From Branchiostoma belcheri (taxonomy: Eukaryota; Chordata; Leptocardii; Amphioxiformes; Branchiostomatidae): a DNA stretch of 64,000 bases. The notes beneath the pieces were generated by a model. The model had not been told where the DNA came from, ran no database searches, and saw only the letters and a program-made list of their open reading frames with translations. Positions 45,666 to 58,725 of this stretch are shown here, one piece after another; position 1 is the first letter of the stretch; each line of letters begins with the position of its first letter. Location: assembly GCF_001625305.1 (NCBI RefSeq), contig NW_017802902.1:230553-294552 (forward strand), in the 5' to 3' direction. The position numbers and the translations under genes are program-made.

Positions 45666-47720
45666 GTAAGGCCCTAAACTGTAATCTATTGATAAGAACT
45701 AGCTCATATCAATGCTGCAGCTAGCAATATGTGGGGTCGTGTGGCGTAGGGGCAGAGTGCTCAACTCGGAACCAAGAGGTCCCGGGTTCGAGTCCTGTCA
45801 TGCCGCCGATCTTGTGCCCTTGGGAAAGGCACTTTACACGACTTTCCTCACTTAACTGACAGGTGAAAATGAGTATTGTCCTGTTCCGTATTTGTCCTGT
45901 ATCTGCGTTGGTGACGGCATAAAATAAGCTGATGTAACTTGAGTGTGCCGTCACCATGTCTGGTCATGAAATGTTGGTATAAAAATGATCGATGATGACC
46001 AATCTATTGTGTATATGAATACATATCCCGAAACATCCTTATGAAAGCTTCGATTGTGTTGTGTGTTTTGAGATTGGCTCAATTGAGACAAAAATTGGCT
46101 CAATTACTATTTATTCTTGGATCTCCAGGTTAACGGGTCCGCAGTCAGTCAGCCCTATCGGCAGCACATCTAACGTGATGTTCCTGAGGTTTACATCTGA
46201 CAACAGTGTAGAAAGACAGGGGTTCAATTTCTCCTACACAAGTCACAACACGTCTGGTAAGGAGTGTATTTCTTTTTGTGTTTTGTGGTCAGCATAAGTT
46301 AAGAAGGCTTTGGCAAGACAAAGGTCAAAGTCGTTTGTGTCCCCTGACGACGGTACTTTGTTCTTTCGGTTTTTGCATCTTTTGCCTTGGACATGCTAGG
46401 TTTTCAATTTTTACCTCTTTAAAACATGGGAGGTGTCGTTTGGGTCGCTATATTTGTTGTCAGCATAACTTAAGAGGGCCTGACTGGATTGTGTTAATAG
46501 TTGGTAATCGGGTAGGTTTTTTAGTGTTTGGGGGGGGGGGCAATGGTCGATATCAATTGTGGTGGCTGTTTTCGGTTCTGCAGCAGATTCGCAGTTTTTA
46601 AAACGTTTATGCTGGTCATGCAAGGGCTCGTTGTGTAGTGGCATATAGCTTTTTATGTCTTGAGAAGTTGTGGATGGTTGTGCATTAAATGGGCAGCAAA
46701 GATAGGGAGGCCAGTAGTCGGGTTCCCCGGTATCATTGTTGTGCGAGTGTATGAGACGATTGAAACAACCTGTGTTGGTAGAATAGAAGTCATTGCGAAA
46801 CAAGTTTGACACAAGAATTTGTACTCATACAAATTTTCGACTGTAAAATTCAAGTCTTTGTGAAAGAATGAGCAATTCACCGCTTCCGTGACGTCACGCA
46901 GATAATACGTGACTCCGTGAGTAGTGGATTATAGGTTGCAGAAAGTCTGTGGTGCCCCCCGTCTCTGTTGAGGGATGGTTGTAATACCTGATGTAGATGG
47001 CCTCTTTAATCCCACGTCCAAAAAAGTCCGATTCTGTGTCCAAGATTCTAACTTTATCAAATGAGACTGAATGTCCAGACGATTCAATGTGTATATGTTG
47101 TGAGACTTCCGAAGTAGTCGAGCTAGTTCTAAGAACCTACTAGTAGCCTTGAAGGATCTTTCAGTCTTTCCAATATATGTTTCCTTACTGGGCCCTTGGA
47201 GTTCTGTCCTTGACACTGTATCTTATAATGGTACATGACCTCACATTTACTTTCTTTTAGTGTTTTGTCCTTGGGTATATTCCGGAGGGTTCTTGTTGGT
47301 CTAAAACAGGTCTTGATACCGTGCGTGGTAAGCATTTTTCTGAGCTGTGTTATTTGCGTAACGTCACGAAAGCCGTGGAATGCTTATTCCTTGAAAAATC
47401 ATTGGAGTTGGGCGAGTCCAATTTCTTTTGTTGGAAATTGCAGTTCAAAATTGTTGAATAATGATGCAAATTAGTCAAAAGCTCCTGTTGTTTCAGACCA
47501 GGAGCTTAAGTGTTGTCTGTTCTTGGTGCTGGTAGCTCCTAGAAGTTCTACTCTAGTGCTTATTAATCTGCATTTCTCCTCTGGTCTTTAAGTCACTGAC
47601 GAAAGGTAGTGGGTGCTACACTGCTACCTGAACCGTCTGACTAGTTCCAAAATCATATCTAGTTGTTTGCTAAGGAATAACTGATTTTAACGTATGTATG
47701 TATGTATGTATGTATGTATG

Positions 47721-47751
<31 letters not shown>

Positions 47752-50700
47752 TTGATCACGATAAATCAAGAAGCTTTGCATGGATAGTCATGAACTTGGT
47801 AGCTAGGTACGTCTTGATGAGACCTCGAAAACCATTAGATTTTGGACCTTCTAGCGGCTTGTTATGGTGCTGCAGATTGTTATGGAACTTCCGATTTGTT
47901 ATCTCGTGACCTGGACGTGCTAGGCCTAGGGTCATGCTAGCTACACAGTATTTCCCGTGGAGTTAAGGGTTTACGGGCCCGCGTCTAAGTCTATAGGCGA
48001 CGCCATGATTGTACGCCGGGACTCATCACTATAGCATCACGCATATCATTTGCATGTTACTTGCAATCGTACTCGTATGACTGAAATTGAATTTTTGAAG
48101 TGCTATTAACATAATTTCCCTGCTGAATTATCACACAAACAAAAAAATAATGAATTCTTGAAATCGCAGAAAGAAAGAAAGAGCCACCTCATTTCAGTTA
48201 AACTTTCATTGTTTGTAATATATATGTAATATATATTTTTGCAGGTCAATGCTGGGACCCTGGTGTGCCCGCCAATGGCATCAGGGATAACAACATTAAC
48301 TTTACATCAGGACAGACAGTCAGGTACACCTGTTTGGACGGGTATTGGCTGCTGTGGGGGACTGCCAATATAACTTGCCAGCCGAACGGGACTTGGAGTG
48401 GTGTTCCACCAACTTGTGGAGGTAATAAGTAAAGAATAAAAGTGTTGACTTCAGGGTTAGAACGTCCGGTTTACGGTATTATAAACGTATACCGGTTACT
48501 TTGATCGTCATGTTTAAACTGACGTTTTGATGACTTATCCGCGTTAAATCTCTACTACTCGCAGCCGTCACTTTTGCGGTAAAGTTCGTCCCGCTAGAAT
48601 CTCAGTTCAACATTTTTACGTTTCTGTGGAAGTTAATCCAGCTAAACTGAAATATTACCGGAGAAAGTAGAGGATAATCTTCGAAAGAACAGAAGTTACT
48701 TGACGATTCACGTGCGACGATATCTAAGGCCAATGTCGACTTGCGATCGTGAAATTTCCGGAACAACCTCCAAACTTTCGCTAAATGTTTAACCACAAGA
48801 ATGTATATAGCTACCTGTTATTTTCACGTCCCTATGCAGGTTTTGTACGAATGAAGTCAGTATATTACGTAATTTTCATGCGAGCGTAGCTAGCGACGTA
48901 TAACGTACATATAGTAAACAATGGGTTCGGTCAAGAAATTCGGAAAACGAGCGGGGATTTGTGATTTCTAGACTTAAAATTAAACCCAAATGCTCACAAC
49001 AACCTTATCTATTCGTTCACTTTTGTTGTGCGTCGGTACATACAGGGCATATGTCCGGCATGGTCCCACAAAGGCATTTTAAGTATATGCCCCAGGAATC
49101 GAAGTTGACGCTGCCTTACCATGATGATAAGGGGTCGAGTGTTCGTCAACTTTTAGATCCAGGCGTTGCTTACATGGTCTATAGTCCATGGGCCAGCTCC
49201 CCGACAATTTGTTACCAAACAGAGGGACAAAGGATGACAATGTTTTTTTAAAAAAGGTTGGGTCCTCTAGTTAATCATTATGCATGATAACCTTTGCAGC
49301 GTGGCAGCTTTGACCTTGTTATCTGACCTTGTTATCTGACCTTGACCTTGCTTTCCCAGTAAAATGTAGTGCATATCATACGTAAAATGTGAAGAAAATT
49401 TTTATCGGTGGAAAATTGTTCATTTTCAGGGCCTCAGAAATTCATATCATGTTTCCATGGTAACCGTTGCTAAGGAAAATACATCTCCCTAGCAACGAAG
49501 AGGATAATACTTTCATACGGTTTCATAAATGGCAATAGAGGGATACCTGTGGGGGAATGCTTGTTTCCTGACGATGTTGAGTGAAGTATCTGAGTGTAAA
49601 TATGAGGGAAGCTCATTTTGTTTGCAATTTTTCGCATTATTTGGGTGTTTTTAGCTAAAAATGTAGATTTCTGACACCAGTGCCATGATAAATGAAGCAC
49701 TTTTGCTGAAATTCGGTACAAACATGTAAGTTAACAACTGCAACGAATCACTGCCTAATAAATGCTGATGACTTCGTTTTTCTGAATAAATAAATGGTAT
49801 TTTGTGTTTTTCTATCCAAAAATGCACATTTTGGTTCATATGATAATGTCTAAAGAAACAATGGTGAAATTTATTATGAGCACTTTTATACGGTTTCATA
49901 AATGGCAATAGAGGGATACCTGTGGGCAAAACGTTTAAAGATGGAGTGTCCGATTGAGTGTTGATATCTTGTTGGATTTTATTACGTCTTAAGCAACCGC
50001 AAACAACGTCTAAATGACGTAAAATGACATCATAGATAAGGGAAAATGGCGGGAAATATAGTAAGAAAGAAAAGCTTATGTTAACATTTACCCGATGCTG
50101 TAGTTTTGTAGTTAGGGTTTTAGGCCTTGCCTTGGTGAGGCTAGCAGGCGGGATCGTCTTTTCACGGCCTGACTTCATGTCTTTGCGGATAGACACTTAG
50201 AATCGGCCGCCTTGAGGAAAACTATATTATAAAGATAAAGGCTTCCTAAGTACGTGTAGTTGCTGTAGTTGAATTGAATTGAATGAATGAATGAATTGAA
50301 TAAATGAACTTTATTGCTCGACAATTGTACATGGTACAATGTTTTGCAGTAATACAACAATACTACAAAACTAAACTATCTTATTACATTTCTTTCTACA
50401 AACTACTATCTATACAGTATATGAGTCACAATATGTTCATGAAATGATGATTTGGTCTCGCTTATGAATAAGGTGTACAGAAATTGACCTACGTAAGCAG
50501 ATATGGTAGTAGGACATGACAATAATTCATAGAATGTATCGTACTGTGTACTAGATTGGGTGAACTTTGTCTTAGTGGTAATAGTCTGTAACAATGAATC
50601 TCTTTCTTTTCTATAGGTGGGACAGGTCATAACAAAGTGAAATTCATCTTCAATATTCTCATTACATGTGGGACACAGTCTCTGAGCAGGCTAGCGGGCG

Positions 50701-53700
50701 GGACCGTCTCTTTTCACGGCCTGAGTTAACTGTTGTGCCGACAGGCACCTAGAGTCCTAACTACACGTAGTTGCTGTAGTTGGCGAGGTTAGCGGGTGGG
50801 GCCGTCTTTTTTCACGGTTTGACCGCTTTCCTGTCGATAGGCACTTAGAGTCAACAGTCTTGAGGAAAGGTAATATTATAGGAAAGGCTTTCATACTACG
50901 CGTAGTCGCTGTAGTTGTGTAGTTGGCGTATCACGCCTTGAGTTGGCAAGGCTAGCTGGTGATATCATCTTTTTTTACGGTCTGAGATTGCTTCTGTGCC
51001 AATAGGCACCTAGAGTCCACCGTCTTAAGGAATTGTATATCATATAAAAATGCTTTCTAACTACGTTTGTGAAGTTGGAGTATTGGGTCTTGCCTTGGCG
51101 AGGCTAGAGGGTGGGACCGTCTCTTTTCAGAGCCTGAGTTCACTTCTGTGCCAAAAGACACGTAGAGTCCACCGCCTTGAGGAAACCTTATGGTCTCCTG
51201 GTTCAAACCTAGTGGTCTTATGGCTGTCATCTTAAGTTAAAGAGGCGAACCTTGAGACTTGAAAATTTATTCAGATCGACATTAACCAGTCACAAAATGT
51301 ACCTGCTTCCCAGAATGTGATACATGCATATGGATACAACGCGTTAGTTGATTTTGAGTCATAATTTACAATCTTTAGCTCGTCACGCACTGCTATATGA
51401 ACTTGTCCGACCGACATCCATATTACTAGTATAACGTCTGAAACAATTGTATTCCTGTAGCAAACTTTTGGCAATGTTATGTCCTTGGTTTTAGTAACTT
51501 ACACAACGCCGCGGCAGCTGGTCTGGTGGTTATGATTTGCTCACTGAAAGCTGGCTTCCCCATGTTTATTACTTGTACCATGTTGTTTTTCTACCTCCAT
51601 GCATGTACCACTTGAAGTGGAACAACACGCCCTTTTACACAACCATATTGACTCCACATAATCGGTCACGTGATCACATATATAGGGCGTATTCTATCTC
51701 TCTCTCTCTCTCCCTCCCCACACATCTTTGATATGACCACACCCCTTCGGGGGCCGACTGGATGTTGGACGGCCGGCAACCGTAAAGCGATTTAATCAGA
51801 CATAATGTCCTCGGTTGGAAAATCAATTGATCTGGTCAGACTACTCTCCAAGCAGAGGTTTGGGGTTAAAGTAATTTGGCGTGTTTTTAAACTTTCTTTG
51901 TCGGGGTTTCTTTTTTGCCCCGGGATTTTTTTGTGGAGGGGAGGGGGGATTCAGTGCAAACTAGAAACCCCGATAAAAAAGTTGAAAACACACCAAAAAA
52001 AAACCCCAAACATCTACTTGGAGACTATAGTCAGACTGCTCCCGAACACCAGCCGACTAAACAACATGCCCCAATCACGCGGGATTGTGACATGTTGGAT
52101 TAATAGCCGGTAGATAACACAAGTTAGCGTATGACCGACTACATTGAACCCGGAAGACGCCTGTTCAATACTGTATATGTATACCTTTAGCCAGGAGGGA
52201 ACGGCAAGGTCGTCGTTTTCTAAATGTGTGCTTGCACAGACATTCAGCGACGCAGGCCCGTAAATAGACACTGCCCTGTCAACGGACTTTGGTGGTAGAC
52301 TCTATCGGCACATAAGCGAGGTCCGACCGTAGAAAAAGCAATCCCACCCGCTAGCCGCTCCGAAGCAAGACGAAATATGACAACTACAGCAACTACGGGT
52401 AGTTAGAGAGAGTGCCTTTCTTGTAAATATCGTTTATCAAGGCGGTGGACCCCTGAAAAGAGACGGTCCGACCCGCTAGCGTCTGCAAGTCGAGGCGAAA
52501 TACGACAACTACAGCAACTACCAGTAGTTAGGAAGCTTTTGTTGTAAAATACCTGTCCTCAAGGCTGTGTATTCAAAGTGCCTGTCGGTACAGAAGCGAA
52601 ATCAGACCGTGAAAAACGATGGTCCGACCCGCTGGCCTCACCACGGTAAGGCGATATACGTTAATTACACAACTACATCAACTACTGGTAGTTAGAGAGC
52701 ATTTCATATAAATACCTTTTTTCAAGGCGATGGACTTTAAGTGCCCATCGGCACGGAAGCGAAGTCCGACCGTGGAAAGAAATGGTACCACCCGTAGCCT
52801 CGCCAAGGCAAGGCGTAATACGCTTACTATACAACTACTACTCTCCAAGCAGAGGTTTGGGTTTGGGGTTATTTTTGGCATGTTTTTAGGCTTTTTTATC
52901 TGGGTTTCTCTTTGTGAACCCTAAGTGTGCAAAAGAGAAACCCCGATAAAAAAAGCCTAACAACACACTAAAATAACCCCAAATCCAAGCCTCTGCTTGG
53001 AGAGTACACAACTACAACAGCTACGCGTAGTTAGAAAGCCTTTTACATAAAGTACACACCCTCAAGGCAGTTGACTCTAAGTGCCTATCGGTACAAAAGC
53101 AAAGTCAAACGGTCTAAAAAGACGCCTACGGTCCCACCCGCTAGCCTCGCGTATAATGCCTACCACAAAACTACAGTAGGCATTGACCTGCCCGCCGGTG
53201 CCCGTCGGGGATGTAGCCCCGGCCGGTCCCTGTCGGGCTCAGGAGTCGGTTGGGCATGGGCTGTCGTTGTCATAATTAAAAGTTTCCTTCAGTAGCATTT
53301 TGTTTAATTTTGTCACCCTTTTTGGTCTGTTTCCGGCAGGCAACCGGCAGGTACCCGGCAGATTCTCTAATGATGTCTGACCTTGAACTGACCAGTAGTG
53401 CAGAATTCACGCTTTTGTTGTGATCATTTGATCTGTGACGTCACACATTTTACCCGGGTTTACGAAGTACACACCTTTATTCTGTTCATCTGGCCTGTGA
53501 CGTAACAAATGTGTCTCGGTGGACTGCCGGCAACCGGAGGGGTACCTCTCGGTGTTTTCACGGTGAGGTCACGGCGTCTTTTTGTCAGCAGGGTAACAGC
53601 ACACTGTCGGAGTAGGCACACTTGTACTGAACAGGTTTGTTGCTCACGATCGGGTTGTGAGCTCGCAGGGTCTCCAGACTTTGGTTACGTGTCCTGTCGA

Positions 53701-55733
53701 TTTCGTGATTTGGGTGAAGGATGCTTGTCTGAGAAATTACTTTTTTTTGCTGTAGTTGAAATCACATTTGACGCCGAAGTGGGCGCACTGGTACCGGAGA
53801 GGCATGGCGCATACAATCGGGAATGCGCGCCCCGTATTACATGGTGGAACATGTGCCAGCTCTTCGACTTGTTAAAGAAAACAAAGACTTCCGAGACATG
53901 TTCAAACTCCTAGGGACAGAATGGGAGCTGTCAGGTGACCTTTTCACTTGTCATATGTACTCTTCCCGGCCGGGAACAAGTGACATCAATCCTTGCTGCA
54001 TATAGGCGGCATGAAAGATTATTCGAGTGTCAGCTTCTTCCTGAGTTGAACTCAGGGACGATGTCAATATTCTCTGATGTAATCTTGTGACACTCTTCCT
54101 CACATGCAACGAAAAGCACCTTGCTGTGTAGTTTTCTTTTGTTCTTGTACTTGCCTTTCTTCCATTCCTCAGCGATGAACCTTACAAGTGATTCACTTGG
54201 AATAAGAAATAACTAATAGGTCCTACAAGTATTCATTTATTGTTTACCATTAACCTTTGCCAGGTTTTGATGATGATTTAAACTGATTAGCGTCAAAGTA
54301 TGGTTTGTTTTGTGGCTAAGTCTTAAAGTAAGTTACATTTGCAACGTTTCTTTATATTGTTGTATATAATAGTGTGGCTTACTTTGTGAAATGCTTCACC
54401 ATTGTTTCTGTAGACATTATCATATGAACCAAAATGTGCATTTTTGGATAGAAAAAACACAAAATACCATTCATTTATTCAGAAAAACGAAGTCATCAGC
54501 ATTTAATAGGCAGAGATTCGTGGCAGTTGATAACTTACATGTTTGTACCGAATTTCAGAAAAAGTGCTTCATTTTATCATGGCACAGGTGTCAGAAATCT
54601 ACATTTTTAGCTAAAAACACCCAAATAATGCGAAAAATTGCAAACAAAATGAGCTTCCCTCATATCTACACTCAGATACTTCACTCAACATCGTCAGGAA
54701 ACAGACATTCCCCCACAGGTATCCCTCTATTGCCATTTATGAAACCGTATGAAAGTATTATCCTCTTCGTTGCTAGGGAGATGTATTTTCCTTAGCAACG
54801 GTTACCATGGAAACATGATATGAATTTCTGAGGCCCTGAAAATGAACAATTTTCCACCGATAAAAATTTTCTTCACATTTTACTTATGATATGCACTACA
54901 TTTTACTGGGAAAGCAGCCCAGTGCCTCCTTAGCAACGGCCCTAGCAACGGTTTCCCCACAGAAGGCCTGGATTTTTACGTATACGATTTAAAGCTTAAA
55001 ATGTAGGGAAAAGTGTAACAAATCAGATGAATTCATGAACCAGCAATCTGTATATTTGACAGGTTTTGAAAAGTAAACATTCCATTTTTTTACCAATTTT
55101 TACCGAAAAATCGAATTTCAAAAGCTCATAACTTCTCTTAGAAATGACACATCGGAACAAAATTGACATTTTTGTAATTCTTTGTTCCAGTTTTATCTGG
55201 CCACCAAGTAACGTTGGAAAATATCGATATTTGATTATTTGACACTCCCCTTTGCATTATAAGTAGGAAAGGAAATGGTCCCCATAGGGTCAAAGTTCAA
55301 GGTCAGATAACAAGGTCAAAGCTGGGCACTCAACATGGTTATCATACATTTTCAAAAAGCTTGTGGGGAGGACTATCGCATGAAGGCATTCGCGTTTTGT
55401 CCCTTGATTTGGTAACAAAATCTTGTCTGGCCCATGGACTACTAGGCGTTTGATGTTAAGCACGACCCTATAGCATGGTGTGGTGAACGCGTTTAGCTTA
55501 TTTTCCATGACACAGGATTTACAGCCATATAACAGTATTGTCACGCAGGTGGTGTTGAAAAGCTTGAGTTTAGTGTGGAGATTGGTGGACTTCTCCAGAT
55601 CATCTCCAGCTGCATGGAAAGCTTCCAAAAAGCTGTCCATGCAAGTGATTTCCTCTTGGCCATGTCATGACTGCTAGAGGCCATCATGGACCCCAGATAT
55701 TTGAAGTTGGCAACATATCTTATTGGCTGCTTA

Positions 55734-55801
<68 letters not shown>

Positions 55802-58678
55802 TGCACAATTACACACACACGAACGCCATTAAAAACATATCATTCATAGCGAAGGTAATTAGACAAGACAATAGGAGAGGACGTGCATCTTTAGAGGCAT
55901 ACTGGCCAGTGGCCGCTATGCACAGTTGCGTACTATTTTGTCAGTGAGCTTGCAATGCCAACAATAAGAGGCACAGTGTAACAGAGAATAAACGCTCTGA
56001 TGCCACTGTAAATGTACTATCATGCTTAATTTCAAGAGCGAACTTAAAACACTGCAAAAATGTCTTTACAAATACTAACGCGTCCGAACAAAACTGAATT
56101 TGCAGTATTTCATCCTTCTCTCCTCTACTGCTTTTCAAACAAGACAGTGCGGTGCTTTTGCATTTGTAACATATTCGTTTCTGTGTTGTGCAGTATGAGC
56201 TAAAATTTGTCATGAAGGTAGAATAACCCCAGACAATTTTTTTTTCATTTTATAGAAACAGGCCTTTGAAAGCATTGTTTTATTTGGGTTTTCTGACCAT
56301 TTTCAGGAAAAAAATTGGGATCTGGAGCCCTGTAGTTAGTATTAAATCCGAATGAGCTGAAATTCGGTATGGGGATACCTTGGATACATGTCCAAAAATG
56401 TATACGTAATGCAGATCAGGCCAATTTTATGGTAACTCATTAACCTGTCACTTCACTTATTTTGCTACTATCTGTCTGTGTCAGGATGCCCCACGGTTGT
56501 CCTGTATAGCGGCTCCAACACTCTGAAGGACGACAAGATGGCGTCCTACACCATGACGGGAGACACCCGCGGTGACCGGCCCGTGTACTACAGCAGCGCC
56601 ACCTGCACCGACCTGTATTACAACAAGCCTACCATGGAGTGGCACGTCGGACAGCAGTTCGAACTCAGCAGGGCCTTGCAAGTCAAGGACTCCGCCCTCT
56701 ACGCTGACCAGATCAACGGGACGTTCCTTGTGTTGACCGGCCAGGAGTGGATAGAGAACCCGGATGTGAAGATCGCCTGCTCTGGTTCGTAAAACCTACC
56801 GTATTTGATGACCACATGCAAATGGAAACCGACAACGCCTGATTTAGGGTTAATGACCCGCCCCGATGTGAATATGGTGTATTCGCTGTCGCTCACTCGA
56901 TGGCTTTATTCGGTGGTTATAGCAAATGCCAAGGCTTTATCACACCATATTCACCGAGAAAGGGCGGGCCATTAATGCTATTATCATATAACCTATCAAA
57001 ACTTAAACAGTAGAGAGTAACACATTCCTGTATAACACATATATCTAAATTATATAACAAACCATTACAGTCACTCCTCTATCCTCCCGTCCGCTAGCCA
57101 CTGTTCCTGTGCATCTTTCTCGATTCCAGGGACCCACATATTGAGTCTAAATTGGCCTCAATCAGTTCTTCTATGACAAATTCTGACACACCCTTGTCTA
57201 AAATTGTATTCCCTTTAGTGTGATTTTACTTGTTCTATCAGAGTTCATTTGAGTTCACCGGAACTTCGGAACAGAATCGTTATGGCCAAAAGAATAGAAC
57301 AAGCTTCCGTTTGAAGTCATCTGAGGTCATTTGGATGTTTCAATACAGAAATGTACTTACTAGGGGGTGGCGCAAAATATGTTTTCTTTTCTTTCGCTCA
57401 AAATTCACATGTATTGACATGGTCTTTATTTTGTTATGTATTGCTAAATAAATTGGGTGATGACAAGACGGTAAACATTTCTATTCAACAAGGAAACGTG
57501 CTAAAAATGTCAGCAAAAAGAGTTAACTCCCCTGCAAATGGTTTGCTCCGGGCCGTGCTTTATTGTGCAACAAAGCACACTTGTGAGAATAAAACACACC
57601 TGGCAATACTTATATCATGCTAACTGTGACATTATGGCGTCATAATCAATATGGAATAGGGGCTTCTGATTGGTCAACGCAACCTGGCTATATGATAATA
57701 TGTAAAATTTAGCTTGTTTTCATAACATAGAGAAACATGAAACGACGAAATGGTAAGGTTGTTCCAAAACTAACTTTTACGATAAACCCGTAAGATATCA
57801 ATTTCTTTTCATTTTAAATCCTGGTTGAATATATGAATATATGATATGCTATATATTCTTAATCTAAAAGAACATATGTTATACGTTTTATCTTTTCTGT
57901 ATGTCTATGTAACATTATACTATTATTGTTAAGTTACATCAATGTAATTGTTGTAAATTTTAACATAAAATCTGTATTAGTTTAGTGCATGAGCGATGTT
58001 ATGCATATGCTGAGCAATACATATTTATTTGTGTGTACACTAGTAATTGTAAAAGCTGCTTAATTCAGCCTCTAGACTGCAAAAAAGCTTTCAATTTGCT
58101 GTATAATATATGTCTTTGCAAGAATACACCAGTCACATATAGAAATTTACAACATTACGTTTAAGCTTAGATAAAGTGATAAAGTCTGCATTTTTATTCT
58201 TGTTCGTTCCAGATGACGTCCCAGCTGACGTGGTAGTTGCACAATCGGCAGGGGGCGCTACAAACTGTGCGAGGGTCCGTCTTCACGGCCACTACTTACC
58301 CTCCGCCATGACGACCTACACCAGAACAGACCAGACCAGTGGTGGCAGACCTGTCTACGTTAGTGACACAAACAGCCAAGATTTTCTTCACTTTGTCGAA
58401 GACTTCAAGCAATGGTGGGTGGGCCCCACGATCGGAGAACGCAGCGGCTTCGCTTATGTCCCGAACTGCGCCGTGACACCTGATCTGATCAGGTCACCGT
58501 GGTTACTGTGGGACGGGAATCGGTGGCAAGTCGTCTGGTCGGTTACTGCCAGCTGTGTTGGTAAGTATCATGTATCATACATTCGCCATTAAGATGATCT
58601 TTTCGGTAGCGATTGTGTGTGTGTGTGTGTGTGTGTGCGTGTGTGTGTGTGTGTGTGTGTGCGTGTGTGTGTGTGTGT

Positions 58679-58725
<47 letters not shown>

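Larger units (their letters stand above)
49175..55460. repeat. Large inverted structure inside RTK intron 3
   Basis: The outer arms are inverted copies: 49175-49875 against 54385-55460. Matching words include 'tagtccatgggccag', 'ggtaaccgttgctaagg', 'tttcataaatggcaatagag' and 'tgcgaaaaattgcaaac' in inverse. Inside lie two arrays, at about 50090-51240 and 52290-53175, whose units (tttcacgg.ctga, gcacctagagtc, accgccttgagg, gtagttgctgtagttg) are inverted to each other. The centre (51250-52290) is single-copy apart from a hairpin element. The right arm is longer. No transposase found. Confidence 0.75.

Noticed and set aside
45730..45800. tRNA gene
   Set aside because: A and B boxes are present, but the unit continues into a body shared with another copy in the window, as in a SINE; no full cloverleaf was confirmed.
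50090..53175. CRISPR-like array
   Set aside because: Units are long, diverged, directly adjacent and inverted between halves, in a eukaryotic intron; no repeat-spacer pattern and no cas genes.
53509..53913. 134-residue open frame in RTK intron 3
   Set aside because: No domain, no splice context in phase with the neighbouring exons, and it lies inside a repeat structure.
55541..55947. His-Thr and Cys-Val repeat proteins
   Set aside because: Translation of the (CA)n microsatellite at 55737-55800; the same applies to 58575-58883.
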